A stretch of DNA of 43,018 nt from an uncultured Eubacteriales bacterium (GTDB taxonomy: Bacteria > Bacillota > Clostridia > Oscillospirales > Oscillospiraceae), in assembly GCA_949296115.1 (NCBI GenBank), contig CASFNR010000014.1:1-43018 (forward strand), written 5' to 3'. The notes under the pieces are model-generated. The model ran no database searches, was not told the origin of the DNA, and worked only from the letters and a program-made list of their open reading frames with translations. This document shows positions 40,552 to 43,018 of the stretch, piece by piece. The position numbers and the translations under genes are program-made. The first letter of the stretch is position 1, and each line of letters opens with the position of its first letter.

Positions 40552-41700
40552 ATGGAAGCATACATCGAAAAGGACGGAAAGCGGCTGCGGCTGGGTTACA
40601 CCACCGGCTCCTGTGCCGCAGCGGCGGCCAAGGCGGCGGCCTGGATGCTCCTGACCGGCGGGGAGAAGCGGGAGATTGCCCTGTTGACCCCCAAGGGCAT
40701 GGAGCTGAAATTGAGCGTGGAGGACATCCGCCGGGAAGAAAACCAGGTCACCTGCGCCATCCGCAAGGACGGAGGCGACGACCCGGACGTGACCCATGGA
40801 ACCCTGATCTATGCCCGGGTGTTCCGCCAAGAGACTCCCGGCATCGACGTTGACGGCGGTGTGGGAGTGGGCCGGGTGACCAAGCCCGGTTTGGACCAAG
40901 GCGTGGGAGAAGCGGCTATCAATTCCGTGCCCCGGAAGATGATCCGGGAGAATGTGGCGGAGGTGATGGCCTTGACGGATTACCATGGCGGCCTGGGGGT
41001 GGAAATCTCCGTACCCGAGGGGGAGCGGCTGGCAAAGCAGACCTTCAATCCCCGGCTGGGGATTGTGGGGGGCATCTCCATTCTGGGCACCACCGGCATT
41101 GTGGAGCCCATGAGCGAGAAGGCCCTGGTGGATACCATTCGGGTGGAGCTGACCCAGCGCCGGAGGAACGGGGCAGAATTCGTGCTGCTGACCCCGGGCA
41201 ATTACGGCTCGGACTTTATCCGGCAGGACCTGGGAATTGATTCCACCCTGGCGGTGCAGTGTTCCAATTACATCCAGACCACCCTGGGAATCTGCCGGGA
41301 ACTGGAATTTAAGGGCGCTTTGCTCATCGGCCATGTGGGCAAGCTGGTGAAGGTGGCCGGGGGAATGGGCAACACCCATTCCAAGTACGGCGACTGCCGG
41401 ATGGAAATTCTGGCGGCCCACGCCGGGGCGGCGGGACTGGACCGGGCGCGCATCGCCGGAATGCTTCAATGTGTGGCCTGTGACGAAGCCCTGCGGCTGC
41501 TCCGGGAGGGGGGCTGCTGGGAACCGGCACTGACCAGCCTCACCGGTAAAATCGGAGAGCATCTGGCCCGGTTCGGAGGAGAATCTCTGGAAACCGGCGT
41601 GATTGTATATTCCAAAGAATACGGCATTCTGGGCATGAGCGAAAATGCCCGGGAATTGCTTGAAAAGTGCAAGGAGGGTGCATCATGGTGCATTTTGTAG
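40552..41700 (+). CDS. cbiD: Cobalt-precorrin-5B C1-methyltransferase
   Basis: CbiD methylates C1 of cobalt-precorrin-5B in the anaerobic route, using S-adenosylmethionine. The 382-residue length is normal. The N-terminal RLGYTTGSCAAAAAKAA is diagnostic, with VGRVTKPGLD, INSVPRKMIRE, GISILGTTGIVEPMSEKAL and GHVGKLVKVAGGMGNTHSK following in order. The ATG at 40552 is the only start that fits the family, yet no good ribosome site precedes it, so translation probably relies on coupling with cbiC four bases upstream. The 3' end overlaps cbiF by 16 bases. Confidence 0.95.
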   Translation: MEAYIEKDGKRLRLGYTTGSCAAAAAKAAAWMLLTGGEKREIALLTPKGMELKLSVEDIRREENQVTCAIRKDGGDDPDVTHGTLIYARVFRQETPGIDVDGGVGVGRVTKPGLDQGVGEAAINSVPRKMIRENVAEVMALTDYHGGLGVEISVPEGERLAKQTFNPRLGIVGGISILGTTGIVEPMSEKALVDTIRVELTQRRRNGAEFVLLTPGNYGSDFIRQDLGIDSTLAVQCSNYIQTTLGICRELEFKGALLIGHVGKLVKVAGGMGNTHSKYGDCRMEILAAHAGAAGLDRARIAGMLQCVACDEALRLLREGGCWEPALTSLTGKIGEHLARFGGESLETGVIVYSKEYGILGMSENARELLEKCKEGASWCIL

Positions 41701-42440
41701 GCGCAGGAAGCGGCGCCGTGGATTTGATAACGGTTCGGGGCCAGCGGCTGCTCCAGCAGGCGGATGTGGTGATTTATGCCGGTTCTCTGGTGAATCCGGC
41801 GCTGCTGGAAAACTGCAAGGAAGGCTGTGAGATTCACGACAGCGCAAAAATGACCCTGGAGGAAGTGATTGCCGTCATGGAGCAGGCGGAGCAGGCGGGA
41901 AAAACCACCGTCCGGCTCCACACCGGCGATTCCAGCATTTACGGTGCCGTGCGGGAGCAGTTTGACCAGCTGATTGAGCGGGGCATCGAGTATGATGTTT
42001 GCCCCGGAGTCAGCGCCTTCTGCGGTGCGGCATCGTCCCTGAAAACCGAGTATACCCTGCCGGACGTGAGCCAGACGGTGATTATCACCCGGGCGGCGGG
42101 CCGGACGCCGGTGCCGGAGCGGGAATCCATCCGGGCGCTGGCGGCCCATCAGGCCACCATGGTGCTGTTCCTCAGCACCTCTCTGACGGAAAAGCTCCAG
42201 CGGGAGCTGCTGGAAGGGGGCTATCCCGGGGATACTCCGGTGGCGGTGGTGTACAAGGCCACCTGGCCGGATGAGAAGATTTTCCGCTGCACCGTGGACA
42301 CCCTTCACCAGACGGTGACGGAGAACGGCCTGACCAAAACTTCTCTGATTGTAGTAGGCCGGTGCATGGGCGAGCACTACCTGCGTTCGCTGCTGTATCA
42401 CCCCGGATTCACCACGGAATTCCGGGAGGCAACCCAGTGA
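41685..42440 (+). CDS. cbiF: Cobalt-precorrin-4 C11-methyltransferase
   Basis: CbiF (CobM in the aerobic route) methylates C11 of cobalt-precorrin-4 with S-adenosylmethionine. The 251-residue length is normal. The SAM-dependent tetrapyrrole methylase motifs are in order: FVGAGSGAVDLITVRG at the start, YAGSLVNPALL near residue 29, HTGDSSIYGAVREQ near 79, CPGVSAFCGAAS near 105 and VAVVYKATWPDEK near 186. The ATG at 41685 has AAGGAGGGTG upstream inside cbiD. The stop overlaps the GTG start of cbiG. Confidence 0.95.
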   Translation: MVHFVGAGSGAVDLITVRGQRLLQQADVVIYAGSLVNPALLENCKEGCEIHDSAKMTLEEVIAVMEQAEQAGKTTVRLHTGDSSIYGAVREQFDQLIERGIEYDVCPGVSAFCGAASSLKTEYTLPDVSQTVIITRAAGRTPVPERESIRALAAHQATMVLFLSTSLTEKLQRELLEGGYPGDTPVAVVYKATWPDEKIFRCTVDTLHQTVTENGLTKTSLIVVGRCMGEHYLRSLLYHPGFTTEFREATQ

Positions 42441-43018
42441 AGGCAGCGCTGTTTGCCTACAGCCGCCGGGGGATGGAAACCGGGCGGAAGATCCGGGAGG
42501 TTTTGGGAGAAGAAACCGTGTGCTTTGCCCCGGAGCGGCTGGCGGGGGAGGGGTATGCCCCCATCCCCAAGCCCTCCCGGGATTTCTACGGAGCGCAGTT
42601 CGCCCAACGCCAGGTGCTGATTTTTGTCGGCTCCTGCGGCATCGCCGTCCGGGAGATTGCCCCTTTTGTGGCCTCCAAAACTTCGGACCCGGCGGTGGTC
42701 TGCCTGGACGAGGGTGGAAATTTCGTGATTTCCCTGCTCTCCGGGCACATCGGCGGGGCAAATGCTCTGACTAGGCAGCTGGCGGAAACGCTGGGGGCCA
42801 CCCCGGTGATCACCACCGCCACGGATGTGAACCAAAAATTCTCCGTGGACACCTGGGCCACGGAAAACGGCTATGTCCTGTCCGACCTGAAGGCGGCCAA
42901 AGCCGTTTCCGCCGCTATTCTGGAGGGGCCGGTGCCCCTGAAAAGCGATTTCCCCATCCGGGGCAAGCTGCCCACGGGTGTAACGGCCGGGGATTCCGGA
43001 AAAGCGGGGATTTCTCTC
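42437..43018 (+). CDS. cbiG: Cobalt-precorrin-5A hydrolase, 5' part (cut by window end)
   Basis: CbiG opens the delta-lactone of cobalt-precorrin-5A and releases acetaldehyde, between the CbiF and CbiD steps. The frame starts with GTG at 42437, which overlaps the cbiF stop (GTGA), and stays open for 194 codons to the window end. Visible motifs are LFAYSRRGMETG at the start, FVGSCGIAVREIAPF near residue 59, LLSGHIGGANALT near 100 and ATDVNQKFSVD near 129, all typical of the CbiG N-terminal and middle domains. The C-terminal domain is outside the window. The GTG start and missing stop make it easy to overlook. Confidence 0.93.
   Translation, partial: MKAALFAYSRRGMETGRKIREVLGEETVCFAPERLAGEGYAPIPKPSRDFYGAQFAQRQVLIFVGSCGIAVREIAPFVASKTSDPAVVCLDEGGNFVISLLSGHIGGANALTRQLAETLGATPVITTATDVNQKFSVDTWATENGYVLSDLKAAKAVSAAILEGPVPLKSDFPIRGKLPTGVTAGDSGKAGISL

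Overview
The window reads as chromosomal DNA of a GC-rich, low-mobility Clostridia genome, most like the gut Oscillospirales/Oscillospiraceae. This is inferred from gene content and style, not from a marker gene: strong AGGAGG-type ribosome sites, near-consensus TTGACA-N17-TATAAT promoters, split transketolase, CbiK-type anaerobic cobalamin synthesis, LytTR/DUF3021 pairs, Ala/Glu/Thr-rich lipoprotein linkers and choline-binding-like repeats. I see no tRNA, rRNA, CRISPR array, transposase, integrase or phage gene.

Layout. (1) 1-5.3 kb: the 3' part of a MATE exporter, a phosphohexomutase gene on the minus strand that is broken by a short internal deletion, a second MATE exporter and an overlapping esterase. 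(2) 5.5-9.4 kb: argG, argH, argF, which convert ornithine to arginine, behind a consensus promoter and a possible ArgR box. (3) 9.5-10.5 kb: a LytTR regulator with its DUF3021 membrane partner. (4) 10.5-13.1 kb, minus strand: iron-type alcohol dehydrogenase and aldehyde dehydrogenase, divergent from plsC-degV (13.3-14.9 kb, phospholipid acylation and fatty-acid binding). Both divergent promoters have operator-like palindromes beside them. (5) 15.1-20.2 kb: a MacAB-type ABC exporter with two adaptor proteins, one carrying a Thr/Glu/Pro octapeptide repeat. (6) 20.3-24.7 kb: an anchored leucine-rich-repeat-like protein with ridA, then a MoxR ATPase / CoxE-type VWA pair. (7) 24.8-28.4 kb: a three-gene ABC importer of the TrpXYZ type and an HD phosphohydrolase. 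(8) 28.4-29.8 kb, minus strand: a VanY-like peptidase with about thirteen wall-binding repeats. (9) 30.0-34.2 kb: a GT4 glycosyltransferase, then a tight operon of an unknown exported protein, a phosphodiester glycosidase (NAGPA domain) and a divergent Lgt-like membrane protein. (10) 34.2-36.1 kb: split transketolase. (11) 36.1-36.35 kb: a palindrome-packed, MITE-like segment. (12) 36.36-43.0 kb: a DUF2284 metal-binding protein divergent from a cobalamin riboswitch and the operon cbiK-A-C-D-F-G, with cbiG cut by the window edge.

Most genes are ordinary housekeeping. The points most worth a second look are the Lgt-like/NAGPA operon with altered Lgt catalytic positions, the extra C-terminal domain on CbiK, the composite palindromic element at 36.1-36.3 kb with a related fragment downstream of argG, the two-adaptor exporter and the broken phosphohexomutase. 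All alignments to families were made by eye from memory, so domain borders are approximate.
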